A stretch of 64,000 nucleotides of DNA from Alkalihalobacterium chitinilyticum (lineage in GTDB: Bacteria; Bacillota; Bacilli; Bacillales; Bacillaceae_F). The notes beneath the pieces are model-generated. The model was not told the DNA's origin. It did not search any database and worked only from the letters and a program-made list of their open reading frames with translations. This document shows, in pieces, positions 56,950 to 64,000 of this stretch (position 1 is the stretch's first letter; every line of letters starts with the position of its first letter). Made by a program: the position numbers and the translations under genes. The stretch spans positions 372,001-436,000 of the forward strand of contig NZ_JAOTPO010000003.1 in the NCBI RefSeq assembly GCF_029028005.1. Reading direction: 5' to 3'.

Positions 56950-57615
56950 TTATCCTTCATCTAACAACTGTTTTTCAAAGCGGTCAATATCTCTATCGGC
57001 GCCGATAACAATTAATATGTCCCCTCTACAAATTTTTTCATACGCTTGCGGAGAAACATTGATTTCTTCTTTGCGTTTAATCGCCATAATATTAATCCCA
57101 TACTTAGCACGAATATCTAAGTCTATTAATGTTTTTCCGTGTATTTTTTCGCCAGCAATCAACTCTACTATACTATATTCGTCTGAGAGTTCTAAGTAGT
57201 CTAAAACATTTTTGGAGACAATATGATGCGCAATGCGAATCCCGATATCTCGCTCTGGATGAACAATTTCATGTGCCCCAATTTTCTCAAGCACTTTTTC
57301 ATGATAGTCATTTTGTGCTTTTACTGTAATATGCTTTACACCTAATTCATGTAACATTAAAGTTGTTAAAATACTTGATTGAATGTCGTCACCAATCGCA
57401 ACAATTACATGGTCAAAGTTTCGTATTCCTAAATTCTTTAAGGCTGCTTCATCCGTGGAATTAGCTACAACTGCATGAGTGACAATATCTTTAAATTCGT
57501 CTACTTTTTCTGGAGAATGATCAATTGCCATAACTTCCATTCCTAATCTACTTAGTTCTTTACAGATACTTCCCCCAAATCTCCCTAAACCGATTACAGC
57601 AAATTGCTTTTTCAT
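56950..57615 (-). CDS. ktrC: KtrC/KtrA-type K+ channel gating (RCK) protein
   Basis: 221 aa from ATG 57615 (GTGAGGAGG upstream), the length of B. subtilis KtrC. The RCK_N nucleotide-binding motif is FAVIGLGRFGGSICKELSRLG (GxGxxG). Then DHVIVAIGDDIQSSILTTLMLHELG and a C-terminal RCK_C domain (SIVELIAGEKIHGKTLIDLDIRAKYG...) binding c-di-AMP. It regulates KtrB/KtrD potassium uptake. Neighbour of rnjA as in B. subtilis (YkqB). Confidence 0.95.
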   Translation of the reverse strand: MKKQFAVIGLGRFGGSICKELSRLGMEVMAIDHSPEKVDEFKDIVTHAVVANSTDEAALKNLGIRNFDHVIVAIGDDIQSSILTTLMLHELGVKHITVKAQNDYHEKVLEKIGAHEIVHPERDIGIRIAHHIVSKNVLDYLELSDEYSIVELIAGEKIHGKTLIDLDIRAKYGINIMAIKRKEEINVSPQAYEKICRGDILIVIGADRDIDRFEKQLLDEG

Positions 57616-57696
57616 GAAGTCCTCCTCACGCAAGCCTTGTTTATTTTATTTAAATTTTATCATAGAAAGTATTTATAATGCCTAAAAAAACAAAGA

Positions 57697-57771
57697 GTGC
57701 CAGGTACCTCAACCTCAATAAAAGGAACCATTTTATCTAGTCCTTTATATCAGTTAGAGGAAAACTGGCAC
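57697..57771 (-). terminator. Long hairpin downstream of the amidase gene
   Basis: GTGCCAG / CTGGCAC plus CCTC / GAGG pairs close a long loop; minus-strand T-run (TTTGTTTTTTT) follows. It bears the GGTACCTGGCAC variant of the shared terminator motif. Confidence 0.6.
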
Positions 57772-57793
57772 ATTGTTGTTATCTATAAATTAG

Positions 57794-59029
57794 TTAAGAA
57801 AATAAACGTGACCAAGTTTGCGGTCCGACAATTCCGTCTACGGTTATACCTTCCCTTCGCTGAAAGTTTCTAACCGCCTGTTCAGTTATTGGGCCATATA
57901 ATCCATCTACGGTAACATTTAAAGCACGCTGAACCCTTCTAACATCGTCTCCTCTCATAAATGGTGTCTGAAGAGAGATTAATCGAGTGTAGCTAGGATG
58001 TTCATTCGGACTGACACGATCCAACGCTCTCCATGTTTGCGGTCCAACAATACCATCTACAGTAATGTTTTCTCTTCGTTGAAAGTCTCTCACTCTTTGT
58101 GCTGTTTCAGGTCCATACAATCCATCCACCATTGCTCCTACTTTTTGTTGAACTTCACGCACATCTTCACCACGCATCAGAGGTGTAATATGACGTAACA
58201 TCCTTCTTGATTCACTTGTAAATATTTCTTCACGCTCATCCGGTTCATCTGTTGGAGACCCATGTTCAACGATTTCCATATTTCCATCGAAATCTCTTAA
58301 TGCGGCACGTGTTTGAGGACCGACGATTCCATCTACAGCAATACCAGCAGCTCGTTGAAACCGAACCACTGCATCAAATGTTTGCGGACCAAAAATTCCA
58401 TCGATTGGTCCTGGCATGAAATTTAATTCATTAAGGCGTTCTTGAAGTGCCATAATATCATCACCTTGGTCGCCTCTTGACAAAATGGTACGTTGTCTAG
58501 CTCCAGCAACATACGTCGGTGAAGGGATGGCTGAACGGTCAATTTGACCCGTTCTTTCGGCTAATTGAGAGCGGAATTGCGTCATACTGATTGAAGGGCA
58601 AGGTTTCCAAGAATACCCTGGAAATTCAATGTGGCCCCACACGTTATCAACAGGTATATTGAGCTCATTCATTAAAAACTGTGTCAGTTCTAAAGCGGCT
58701 TCACGTTGTTGAGATGTAGGAGTCTGAGTACGGAAATCCCCGACCATACAAACGCCAACAGCCATCCCATTACTGTTACCTACATGGTAACTAACAACTT
58801 CTAGATCATGGCACCAGCTAATGGCCCCATCACGATCTACCACGTAGTGATACCCAATTCCTGGCCACCCTAAATTGTTAACGTGGTACCTCGCAAATGC
58901 TTCTGCGCTACCTGAAGTTGTGGCACTATGATGAATAGCAATATTTCTAATAGCACCTCTAGAACGACGACGGTATCTTCTACTCGCGTGTCTCGCTAAT
59001 GAATTACGCTTGTCTATAATATTCATCAA
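57794..59029 (-). CDS. N-acetylmuramoyl-L-alanine amidase with three peptidoglycan-binding repeats
   Basis: 411 aa. Amidase_2 domain (about 28-165): AIHHSATTSG (His), GIGYHYVVDRDG, WGHIEFPGYSWKPCPSIS (His and Cys zinc ligands). Then three PG_binding_1 repeats (about 190-250, 282-338 and 350-410), each with DGIFGPQT/DGLYGPxT plus VDGIVGPQTWxxL. The last two are close copies. No signal peptide is seen at the N-terminus, which is unusual for a wall hydrolase and resembles a phage-type endolysin or a mother-cell spore-lysis enzyme. No other phage genes are nearby. Confidence 0.9.
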   Translation of the reverse strand: MMNIIDKRNSLARHASRRYRRRSRGAIRNIAIHHSATTSGSAEAFARYHVNNLGWPGIGYHYVVDRDGAISWCHDLEVVSYHVGNSNGMAVGVCMVGDFRTQTPTSQQREAALELTQFLMNELNIPVDNVWGHIEFPGYSWKPCPSISMTQFRSQLAERTGQIDRSAIPSPTYVAGARQRTILSRGDQGDDIMALQERLNELNFMPGPIDGIFGPQTFDAVVRFQRAAGIAVDGIVGPQTRAALRDFDGNMEIVEHGSPTDEPDEREEIFTSESRRMLRHITPLMRGEDVREVQQKVGAMVDGLYGPETAQRVRDFQRRENITVDGIVGPQTWRALDRVSPNEHPSYTRLISLQTPFMRGDDVRRVQRALNVTVDGLYGPITEQAVRNFQRREGITVDGIVGPQTWSRLFS

Positions 59030-59180
59030 ATCACCTCATTACTTATATATGGTAATAAGTGAAAAATGGTGATATACCCATAGTGATTTTTTAATATCCA
59101 GCCTTTTGTTGACGTTAGAACTGAAAAAAACGGATTTAAACCAAATACCTTTTAACATTCCATACTTCAAATACAAAAAA

Positions 59181-59211
59181 GAGCAGGCGAATTTTACACA
59201 TTCGACTGCTC
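59181..59211 (-). terminator. Terminator of ykuV
   Basis: GAGCAGgCGAAT / TTCGaCTGCTC stem, T6 on the minus strand. Confidence 0.75.
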
Positions 59212-59238
59212 ATAAATAGATTTATTTCATATTTAAAG

Positions 59239-59697
59239 TTACTCTTCTTTGATTCCTAATACTCGATTAACTCGTTTTGTTAACATCTTCATACCACTTC
59301 CACCTGCTTGGAAGTGGCGAAGTTGACCTTCGGCATCAAACACATAGTAGGCCGGGACATACTGATTTTCGAACGAATCCGTAATTTTATGTGCGTTATC
59401 AACAGCAATTAGTTGTGAGATGCCATGATCCTCAGCTACCTGTTTGATCTGTTCAATATCTGTATCTTTTTCTGAACGTGGCATGTGAATAGCAATTACA
59501 TTTAACTGATTCGCATATTTATCACGGAATTCATTAATATTTGGCATAGCATCTTTACAAAGCCCCCATGAAACTGACCAAAAGTGAAATAATGTCGGTT
59601 TACTTCCTAGTAATTCTTCTTTGCTTATCCCACTGCCGTTTAACCACTCAGTTGCCCCGCTTAGGTCTGGCATTGGTGAGCGTAACTTTAGCGCCAT
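59239..59697 (-). CDS. ykuV: YkuV-like thioredoxin-fold protein with a lost Cys
   Basis: 152 aa from ATG 59697 (AAGGAGGG upstream). It is closely similar to B. subtilis YkuV across its length (NEFRDKYANQLNVIAIHMPRSE, YVPAYYVFDAEGQLRHFQAGGSGMKML). The active-site segment reads FWSVSWGLCKDAMP, so Trp44-Gly-Leu-Cys47 replaces the Cys-His-Leu-Cys I recall in B. subtilis. The nucleophilic Cys is thus missing and only the resolving Cys47 remains. The cis-Pro (VPAYYVF) is kept. It probably cannot act as a dithiol reductase; a monothiol or binding role is possible. Confidence 0.88.
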   Translation of the reverse strand: MALKLRSPMPDLSGATEWLNGSGISKEELLGSKPTLFHFWSVSWGLCKDAMPNINEFRDKYANQLNVIAIHMPRSEKDTDIEQIKQVAEDHGISQLIAVDNAHKITDSFENQYVPAYYVFDAEGQLRHFQAGGSGMKMLTKRVNRVLGIKEE

Positions 59698-59736
59698 CCT
59701 TTTCCCTCCTTGGTATATTAAAATAGTTGAAAAAAG

Positions 59737-59760
59737 GTCTAACATAAATGCTAGACCTTT
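59737..59760 (-). terminator. Terminator between ykuU and ykuV
   Basis: AAAGGTCTAgCAT / ATGtTAGACCTTT (11-13 bp, one mismatch) with a T6 run on the minus strand, upstream of the ykuV Shine-Dalgarno. It would uncouple ykuV from ykuU. Confidence 0.75.
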
Positions 59761-59784
59761 ATTTTTTTATCATATGTACTTAAA

Positions 59785-60336
59785 TTAAGCGTTTAGGGTT
59801 TCTTGTCCTGGTTTCCAATTTGCTGGGCATAGTCCACCCGTTTGTAGTGCTTGAAGCACACGTAACGTTTCATCAACATCACGACCAATGTTATTGTGAT
59901 TTACTACAGAGTACATTAACTCACCTTCTGGACTAATAATGAATAGTCCACGAAGTGCTACACCTGCATCTTCAATTAACACACCATAATCACGCGAAAC
60001 TTGGTGATTTGTATCTGCAGCTAACGGATACTTTAATTCACCTAAACCATTGTCATCACGAGAAGTGTTAATCCATGCTTTATGCGTGTGAATCGTATCA
60101 GTAGAAACACCAATTACTTCTGCATCTAAATCTTCAAACTCATCATAACGGTCGCTTAGTGCAGTAATTTCTGTAGGGCAAACGAATGTGAAGTCCATTG
60201 GATAGAAGAATAGAACGGTCCATTTATCATCTTTCATATTATCTTCAAGACTAACTTTTCCAAATTCTTTGTTCGGTAAAACAGCTTCCATTTCAAAACG
60301 AGGAGCTTGCTTTGCTACCATACGCTTATCTGACAT
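59785..60336 (-). CDS. ykuU: 2-Cys peroxiredoxin (YkuU)
   Basis: 183 aa. Peroxidatic Cys53 in DFTFVCPTE and resolving Cys170 in GGLCPANWKPG: a typical AhpC/Prx1-type 2-Cys peroxiredoxin. It reduces peroxides using thioredoxin. Position matches B. subtilis ykuU. GGAGG is upstream. Confidence 0.95.
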   Translation of the reverse strand: MSDKRMVAKQAPRFEMEAVLPNKEFGKVSLEDNMKDDKWTVLFFYPMDFTFVCPTEITALSDRYDEFEDLDAEVIGVSTDTIHTHKAWINTSRDDNGLGELKYPLAADTNHQVSRDYGVLIEDAGVALRGLFIISPEGELMYSVVNHNNIGRDVDETLRVLQALQTGGLCPANWKPGQETLNA

Positions 60337-60733
60337 ATGTACATACCTCCTAAGTGATTTAACGTTGAGATTTAAGAGAAGGTTATTTTAGATCATATTA
60401 AATTATAGTTCATCTAAATTACTATCATATTCCTTCCTCTTGTCACACTATTGCTATTATACCCACAGTTTAATGAACTAAACTTTAATTTTACGTAAAC
60501 AATTATTAAAGTTTTTCTACAATAAATGCTTGGGATTACACTTTTAAAATTCTCCTTTATCTCGTTACATTATAAAAAAGTTTCCTTTTTTCTACACTTA
60601 TCGTTTTACATTCAAATTTTCTGGGAATAGAATAAGGGAAGGTTTTTCTTTAATATGGGTGGATCTTTCATAAATTCTTAATGAGGATTTACTTAAAATG
60701 AACCGGTATAAAAATAAATATAGGAGTGGTTTT
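60337..60733. other. Divergent ykuU-ykuT intergenic region
   Basis: 397 nt non-coding, holding the promoters of ykuU and ykuT. No perfect PerR box (TTATAATNATTATAA) is present by eye; a few AT-rich half-sites occur near 60400. No RNA gene seen. Confidence 0.4.
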
Positions 60734-61573
60734 GTGAATCAATGGTTTGAAGATATTAATTGGACTTCATTTTTAGAAGGAGGCATAGAGATCTTTGGGC
60801 AAGCCGTAATTGCTATCATTGCGTTTATTATCGCTAAGTCTATTGGAAATAAAATAATTAAGACGGGCTTTACAAAGATGCAAGAGCAAAAAGATATATC
60901 GTTAGGTCGAGTTAAAACATTAGAAAAGTTAGCTTTGAATGCTTTTTCATACGTCCTTATCTTTGTATTTATTACGATTGTAATTAGTATATTCGGACTT
61001 GATGCGACCGGGTTAATTGCGGGTGCTGGTATTATTGGTTTAGCAATTGGTTTTGGTGCTCAAGGCTTAGTGAGTGATGTCGTTACTGGCTTTTTTATTT
61101 TATTAGAAAGACAAATTGATGTTGGCGATTACGTAACAGCTTCAGGGCTCGATGGGATCGTGGAAGAAGTTGGATTACGCACAACTTTAATTAGAGGTTT
61201 TGACGGGACTCTGCACTTTATTCCTAACCGAAATATCTCAAGTGTCAGTAACCACTCTAGAGGCAATATGCGTGCATTAGTAGATATGAGTATCTCCTAC
61301 GATGACAATATTGATGAAGCTGTGAAAGTGATGCAAGCAGTATGTGATCGAATTGCAACTGAGGATGAAAGAATTGTAGAAGGGCCTAACGTTGTTGGTG
61401 TCCAAAGTTTAGGAGATTCTGATGTTGTTCTTCGTATTGTTGCTAAGACTGTTAATATGGAACAATGGGCAGTTGAACGTACTTTGCGTAAGGAGCTAAA
61501 AGAAGCTCTAGATGCAAATGGTATTGAAATTCCTTTCCCGCATCAAGTATATATTGAAAAGAAAAATGCATAG
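60734..61573 (+). CDS. ykuT: MscS-family mechanosensitive channel (YkuT)
   Basis: 279 aa from GTG 60734 (AGGAGTGG upstream); the longer frame adds 12 residues without support. Transmembrane helices near 15-38, 65-90 and the pore helix GLDATGLIAGAGIIGLAIGFGAQGLVSDVVTGFFILLE. The MscS domain GDYVTASGLDGIVEEVGLRTTLIRGFDGTLHFIPN follows. It relieves hypo-osmotic pressure. Divergent from ykuU. Confidence 0.93.
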   Translation: MNQWFEDINWTSFLEGGIEIFGQAVIAIIAFIIAKSIGNKIIKTGFTKMQEQKDISLGRVKTLEKLALNAFSYVLIFVFITIVISIFGLDATGLIAGAGIIGLAIGFGAQGLVSDVVTGFFILLERQIDVGDYVTASGLDGIVEEVGLRTTLIRGFDGTLHFIPNRNISSVSNHSRGNMRALVDMSISYDDNIDEAVKVMQAVCDRIATEDERIVEGPNVVGVQSLGDSDVVLRIVAKTVNMEQWAVERTLRKELKEALDANGIEIPFPHQVYIEKKNA

Positions 61574-61693
61574 AGGATTATATAAGGTATACTTCTTGCA
61601 ACAATAAACTCTGTCAAGAATTATGGTCTTGCTAATTGAAAAAATAGGTCCAATAACATAGTTGACTTAAAAGAATAAAGGTACCAATTTTTC

Positions 61694-61728
61694 AAGTGGC
61701 TGATAACGTGTATCAGCCACTTTTTTTA
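61694..61728 (+). terminator. Terminator of ykuT
   Basis: AAGTGGCTGATA / TATCAGCCACTT (perfect 12 bp, loop of 5) with seven T. It is 120 nt after the ykuT stop. Confidence 0.9.
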
Positions 61729-61760
61729 TAATTATATAAAGAGTTTCTCCAGCTGCCTAC

Positions 61761-61788
61761 ACCATTTCGGCATATGTCCCATATGTTA
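61761..61788 (+). promoter_or_regulatory. Sigma-K-like promoter of the coat-like gene
   Basis: CATATGTTA (61780-61788) matches CATANNNTA exactly; AC at 61761-61762 is 17 nt upstream (mACm -35). Confidence 0.55.
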
Positions 61789-61823
61789 TTAATATCTTGT
61801 ACGCAAAGAAAGGGAGATTCAAG

Positions 61824-62171
61824 ATGAGTGAAAACTTTAATCCAAGTAACCAAAAGAAATTAATGGAGTTAGTTGTAGGTCAAGTATTAAAAAAGCATAA
61901 GGTTTCCCCTAAAGATATAGACCTTACGAAAAAAGAAAAAAAGAAGATTAAGGAAATTGTTGGAGATATTGAAGGTGAGGTACAGCGCTTTCTTGAAAAC
62001 CAAAATAAACAATTAACAGAACAAGACTTTTCAACGGAAAGCACATCAACATCAACACCTGAAACATCACAAATAAATCAAGCACCCCAGTCAAGTACAC
62101 CACAACGGCAAACCTTCCAGTCCACAAACGATGTTACATCCGTAAAAACCTTTTTCAATCGTAGAAAGTAA
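61824..62171 (+). CDS. Putative spore-coat-associated hypothetical protein
   Basis: 115 aa from ATG 61824 (AAAGGGAG upstream). The N-terminal half is helical and basic (KKLMELVVGQVLKKHKVSPKDIDLTKKEKKKI), a helical segment with EVQRFLENQN follows, and the C-terminus is a Ser/Thr/Gln/Pro low-complexity tail (STESTSTSTPETSQINQAPQ) ending in basic KTFFNRRK. A Thr/Gln-rich tail, a sigma-K-like promoter and the CotX-like gene next door suggest a coat protein. No family is recognised with certainty. Confidence 0.65.
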   Translation: MSENFNPSNQKKLMELVVGQVLKKHKVSPKDIDLTKKEKKKIKEIVGDIEGEVQRFLENQNKQLTEQDFSTESTSTSTPETSQINQAPQSSTPQRQTFQSTNDVTSVKTFFNRRK

Positions 62172-62175
62172 GCTT

Positions 62176-62209
62176 AACAGCTCCAAATTTGTTGGAGCTG
62201 TTTTTTTAC
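62176..62209 (+). terminator. Terminator of the coat-like gene
   Basis: AACAGCTCCAA / TTGGAGCTGTT (perfect 11 bp, loop of 5) with seven T. Confidence 0.9.
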
Positions 62210-62241
62210 AATTGGACTATTTAATCAAGATATTTGTCCAA

Positions 62242-62269
62242 ACAATGTGCACTTGTAGTACATAAGTTG
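62242..62269 (+). promoter_or_regulatory. Sigma-K-like promoter of the CotX-like gene
   Basis: AC (62242-62243), 17 nt, CATAAGTTG (62261-62269), one base off CATANNNTA. Confidence 0.45.
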
Positions 62270-62302
62270 AAGTAGACACACAAAAAGGAGGAATAACTAA
62301 TT

Positions 62303-62782
62303 ATGAGTAACCAAGAAGTTTTCTATTCGACTGATAAGAAAAAATCAGACTGGTCAGCATTAGATCCTAAAAAGAAACACCCATTATGCCCACCGAAAAA
62401 AGAAGAACAAGAAGAGGTTGCACAAGTAGCTGAACAGACAAATAAAACATTTCAGTTATCAGAAGAGTCTATTATGATCAAAGATTCCTGTGATGTTTCT
62501 GTAAATAGTACTGATACGAAAGCTGCACTATCTCTTCAAGCTTCACTACAGGCAGCGATTGCAATTGTAATTAGTATTTCAATTGCAGACAGCACAAAAG
62601 CAGATATGATCACGCAAGAATTACTTCAATCTTCTAAAATCAAGCAAGTAACGAAACAAAAAACGATTATTGAAAACTCCCGTAACGTCCAAGTTACAAC
62701 AACTGACACTCAAATTGCAGCAAATATTCAAGTGTTACTTCAATTATTACTAGCGATACTAGTTCAAGTCGACATTCTTTAA
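62303..62782 (+). CDS. CotX/CotV-type spore coat protein
   Basis: 159 aa. After a charged N-terminal region (KKKSDWSALDPKKKHPLCPPKK) come two copies of the Spore Coat Protein X/V domain: about 58-100 (IMIKDSCDVSVNSTDTKAAL...) and about 120-159 (TIIENSRNVQVTTTDTQIAANI...). Each ends in a hydrophobic amphipathic stretch (AAIAIVISISIAD; LLLAILVQVDIL). CotX proteins are cross-linked insoluble-fraction components of the outer coat/crust. AAAAGGAGG precedes the ATG. Confidence 0.9.
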   Translation: MSNQEVFYSTDKKKSDWSALDPKKKHPLCPPKKEEQEEVAQVAEQTNKTFQLSEESIMIKDSCDVSVNSTDTKAALSLQASLQAAIAIVISISIADSTKADMITQELLQSSKIKQVTKQKTIIENSRNVQVTTTDTQIAANIQVLLQLLLAILVQVDIL

Positions 62783-62784
62783 CA

Positions 62785-62840
62785 AGAAAAGCAAAAGCGC
62801 AAGCGCCCAATCGGCTAAGTCTCACTAATCGCTGGGCCTA
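62785..62840 (+). repeat. Short relative of the structured repeat (3' of the CotX-like gene)
   Basis: Begins AGAAAAGC 3 nt after the stop. It shares GAAAAGC, GCGCC, ATCGGC (62810-62815) and CGCTGG with copies A/B, in the same order, and AAGTCTCACTA with the element after speA. It is about half their length. Confidence 0.5.
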
Positions 62841-62849
62841 TGTTCAAAA

Positions 62850-62913
62850 AAACTCTCCCTGGTACCAGGCACCTTTAACAAACTAAAGAGGTGCCGGGGT
62901 ACAGGGAGAGTTT
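62850..62913 (-). terminator. Long hairpin ending the Mn-catalase gene
   Basis: ACTCTCCCTG / CAGGGAGAGT outer stem, then TACC...GGCACCT / AGGTGCC..GGTA, loop of about 10; T7 on the minus strand. It contains the GGTACCAGGCACC motif. Confidence 0.8.
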
Positions 62914-62918
62914 TGTGT

Positions 62919-63770
62919 TTATGCCAGATGCGGCGGGATATTATGATGATGGCCTGGCAGCATCGTGTTATGCATATAAGGCGGGGCTGGTTTAAGTTTA
63001 GGCTTTCTGCCAAATGGAACTGGTTGTGCCACATACTGAAATTGTCCCATACTATCCATACTTGGTCCACTTGCCCATCGTCCTCTACTACTTTCTTCAC
63101 CGCGAGACAAATTGAAGAAGGTATAAGAAACTTCTTGTTTTTCCAAATGCCGAGGGAACGTACTCGGAACAACAATGTTTTCTTGAGCTTCTAGCTCAGC
63201 GATAGCCGCTTGCCACATATTCTGGTGCATCGTATCGCGAGCAATTAGCCATGATAACATATCCTTAACTCCACGGTCATTTGTCATTTCATAAAGCCTT
63301 ACTGCTTGGAGTCGTCCCTGAGACTCATAGGTTAGGTTCATACGAAAATCAGCTAATAGGTTCCCACTCGCATTAATATAGCTTGCTGTCCAAGGGTTAC
63401 CTACACTGTCAGCAGGCATTGCACCTAAGCCAGAAACAATTGCATGCTGCGGGTTCATGCCACCTAAGATCGCGCCAATGACAGGGTCTTTTGCGGCATC
63501 TTCTAAATCCCCAACTGGTGCACCATCAAGTAATCTCGCAATCATCGTTGCTAACATTTCAATATGTGCCAACTCTTCTGTTCCAGTATCCATAAGTAGA
63601 TCTCGATACTTTTCGTCTCCTCTAAATGACCACCCTTGAAATAAATATTGTAACGCTACTGAAATTTCGCCAAATTGTCCTCCTAAAATTTCTTGCAATT
63701 TTCTTGCAAAGACTGGATCTGGACATTCAGGTTTAGCAGGATGTTGTAACTCCTTTACATGATAGAACAT
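62919..63770 (-). CDS. Manganese catalase family protein (coat-associated type)
   Basis: 283 aa. Dimanganese ligands fit the family numbering: Glu35 (GEISVALQYLF), Glu66 and His69 (EELAHIE), Glu149 (NLTYESQGR) and His182 (ARDTMHQNMW). The C-terminal 80 residues are Pro/Gly/His-rich (QFQYVAQPVPFGRKPKLKP, ending GHHHNIPPHLA). It disproportionates peroxide; in Bacillus such proteins (CotJC, YjqC, YdbD) are often spore-coat components. GGAGGTG precedes the ATG. It lies beside coat genes. Confidence 0.93.
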   Translation of the reverse strand: MFYHVKELQHPAKPECPDPVFARKLQEILGGQFGEISVALQYLFQGWSFRGDEKYRDLLMDTGTEELAHIEMLATMIARLLDGAPVGDLEDAAKDPVIGAILGGMNPQHAIVSGLGAMPADSVGNPWTASYINASGNLLADFRMNLTYESQGRLQAVRLYEMTNDRGVKDMLSWLIARDTMHQNMWQAAIAELEAQENIVVPSTFPRHLEKQEVSYTFFNLSRGEESSRGRWASGPSMDSMGQFQYVAQPVPFGRKPKLKPAPPYMHNTMLPGHHHNIPPHLA

Positions 63771-63825
63771 TTAATCACCTCCATACTTATTACATTCGGT
63801 GACTAGAATGTCCTATTCCACAAAA

Positions 63826-63866
63826 AAAGTGAGGACACTATGAAAAGTGTACCTCACCTTTTTTAT
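63826..63866 (-). terminator. Terminator of ykuS
   Basis: AAAAAAAGTGAGGaCACT / AGTGTaCCTCACCTTTTTT (long stem, one mismatch), T-runs on both sides. Confidence 0.85.
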
Positions 63867-63868
63867 CA

Positions 63869-64000
63869 TTATTGATTTAATTTTTGCTCGACCTGTTGAC
63901 AAACTTCTTCAGCCGACATTCCTTGTGCTGAAATAACAGAACCGGCTGTAACTACATTTTGAATCCCCATCATATCTTGGTCTTGTCCTGTAATTACGCA
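63869..64000 (-). CDS. ykuS: YkuS, UPF0180 family protein (partial, 5' end outside window)
   Basis: Only the last 43 codons are present. [20 protein letters not shown] and [23 protein letters not shown] match the C-terminal half of B. subtilis YkuS (UPF0180, about 80 aa). The start lies beyond the right edge. Small conserved protein of unknown function; in B. subtilis it is near ykuT-ykuV. Confidence 0.88.
   Translation of the reverse strand, partial: CVITGQDQDMMGIQNVVTAGSVISAQGMSAEEVCQQVEQKLNQ

Noticed and set aside
57794-59029. Prophage remnant suggested by the endolysin-like amidase
   Set aside because: No integrase, holin, structural or repressor genes and no att-like repeats around it; flanking genes keep B. 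subtilis synteny.
60337-60733. Possible PerR box upstream of the peroxiredoxin gene
   Set aside because: Only imperfect AT-rich half-sites; no good match to TTATAATNATTATAA by eye.

Overview
This 64 kb window is a chromosomal segment of a low-GC, endospore-forming Bacillaceae bacterium. The basis is gene content and gene order. From left to right it carries, mostly in inverted orientation, the blocks known from Bacillus subtilis as ylbF-E-D-C-B, ctaFEDCB/ctaA, pycA, ylaN, ylaM(glsA), ylaL, ylaK(phoH), ylaI, ylaH, typA, ylaF, yktC, ykzI, yktB, yktA, speA, the SR1 RNA, pdhDCBA, ykyA, ykrB(def), ykrA, rpoY, rnjA, ktrC and ykuV/U/T/S. Sporulation genes (YlbD, YjcZ-like, CotX-like, coat-type manganese catalase) confirm a spore former. 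I see no prophage, transposase, CRISPR array, rRNA or tRNA. Genus cannot be fixed by eye; a Bacillus/Anaerobacillus/Alkalihalobacillus-type host is plausible.

Layout. 0.1-1.9 kb: a CrtI-like flavoprotein and a small Cys-rich protein. 2-10.6 kb: the ylb cluster with a UV-damage endonuclease and several small accessory genes. 10.7-17.6 kb: caa3 cytochrome oxidase structural genes (ctaCDEF), a CtaM-type assembly factor, and divergent heme O/heme A synthesis genes (ctaB, ctaA). 17.7-24.1 kb: acetyltransferase, photolyase and pyruvate carboxylase. 24.5-32.1 kb: YlaN, glutaminase, PhoH, YlaI, YlaH, BipA/TypA. 32.1-40.5 kb: hydroxyacid dehydrogenase, inositol monophosphatase, small conserved proteins, arginine decarboxylase SpeA and an SR1/SR1P dual-function RNA locus. 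40.5-46.1 kb: cell-envelope lipoproteins, an aromatic acid exporter-like protein and a BCCT osmolyte transporter. 46.1-51.1 kb: the pyruvate dehydrogenase complex. 51.7-57.6 kb: YkyA, YjcZ-like peptide, deformylase, HAD phosphatase, RNA polymerase epsilon, RNase J1 and KtrC. 57.8-64 kb: a modular amidase, YkuV/YkuU redox proteins, an MscS channel, spore-coat proteins, Mn catalase and the start of YkuS.

The genes link central carbon flow (PycA, PDH), respiration (caa3), redox defence and RNA turnover. SR1P is known in B. subtilis to bind GapA and enhance RNase J1, and rnjA lies 16 kb away in the same window.

The most interesting non-coding signals are the following. (1) A GC-rich structured repeat of about 120 nt occurs in two near-identical inverted copies, each starting 3-4 nt after a stop codon (ylaI, yktA). 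The copies show a compensatory base-pair change, and shorter relatives follow speA and the CotX-like gene. (2) The SR1 locus is complete, with a near-consensus sigma-A promoter, an exact match to the CcpN operator consensus, a cre-like palindrome and a terminator. (3) A 27-residue basic micro-ORF has its own Shine-Dalgarno and terminator and lies just upstream of rpoY-rnjA. (4) A YkuV orthologue has Trp where the first CXXC cysteine should be. (5) A terminator-like hairpin splits pdhAB from pdhCD. Many real starts in the window are TTG or GTG; these were chosen by Shine-Dalgarno position and family N-termini.
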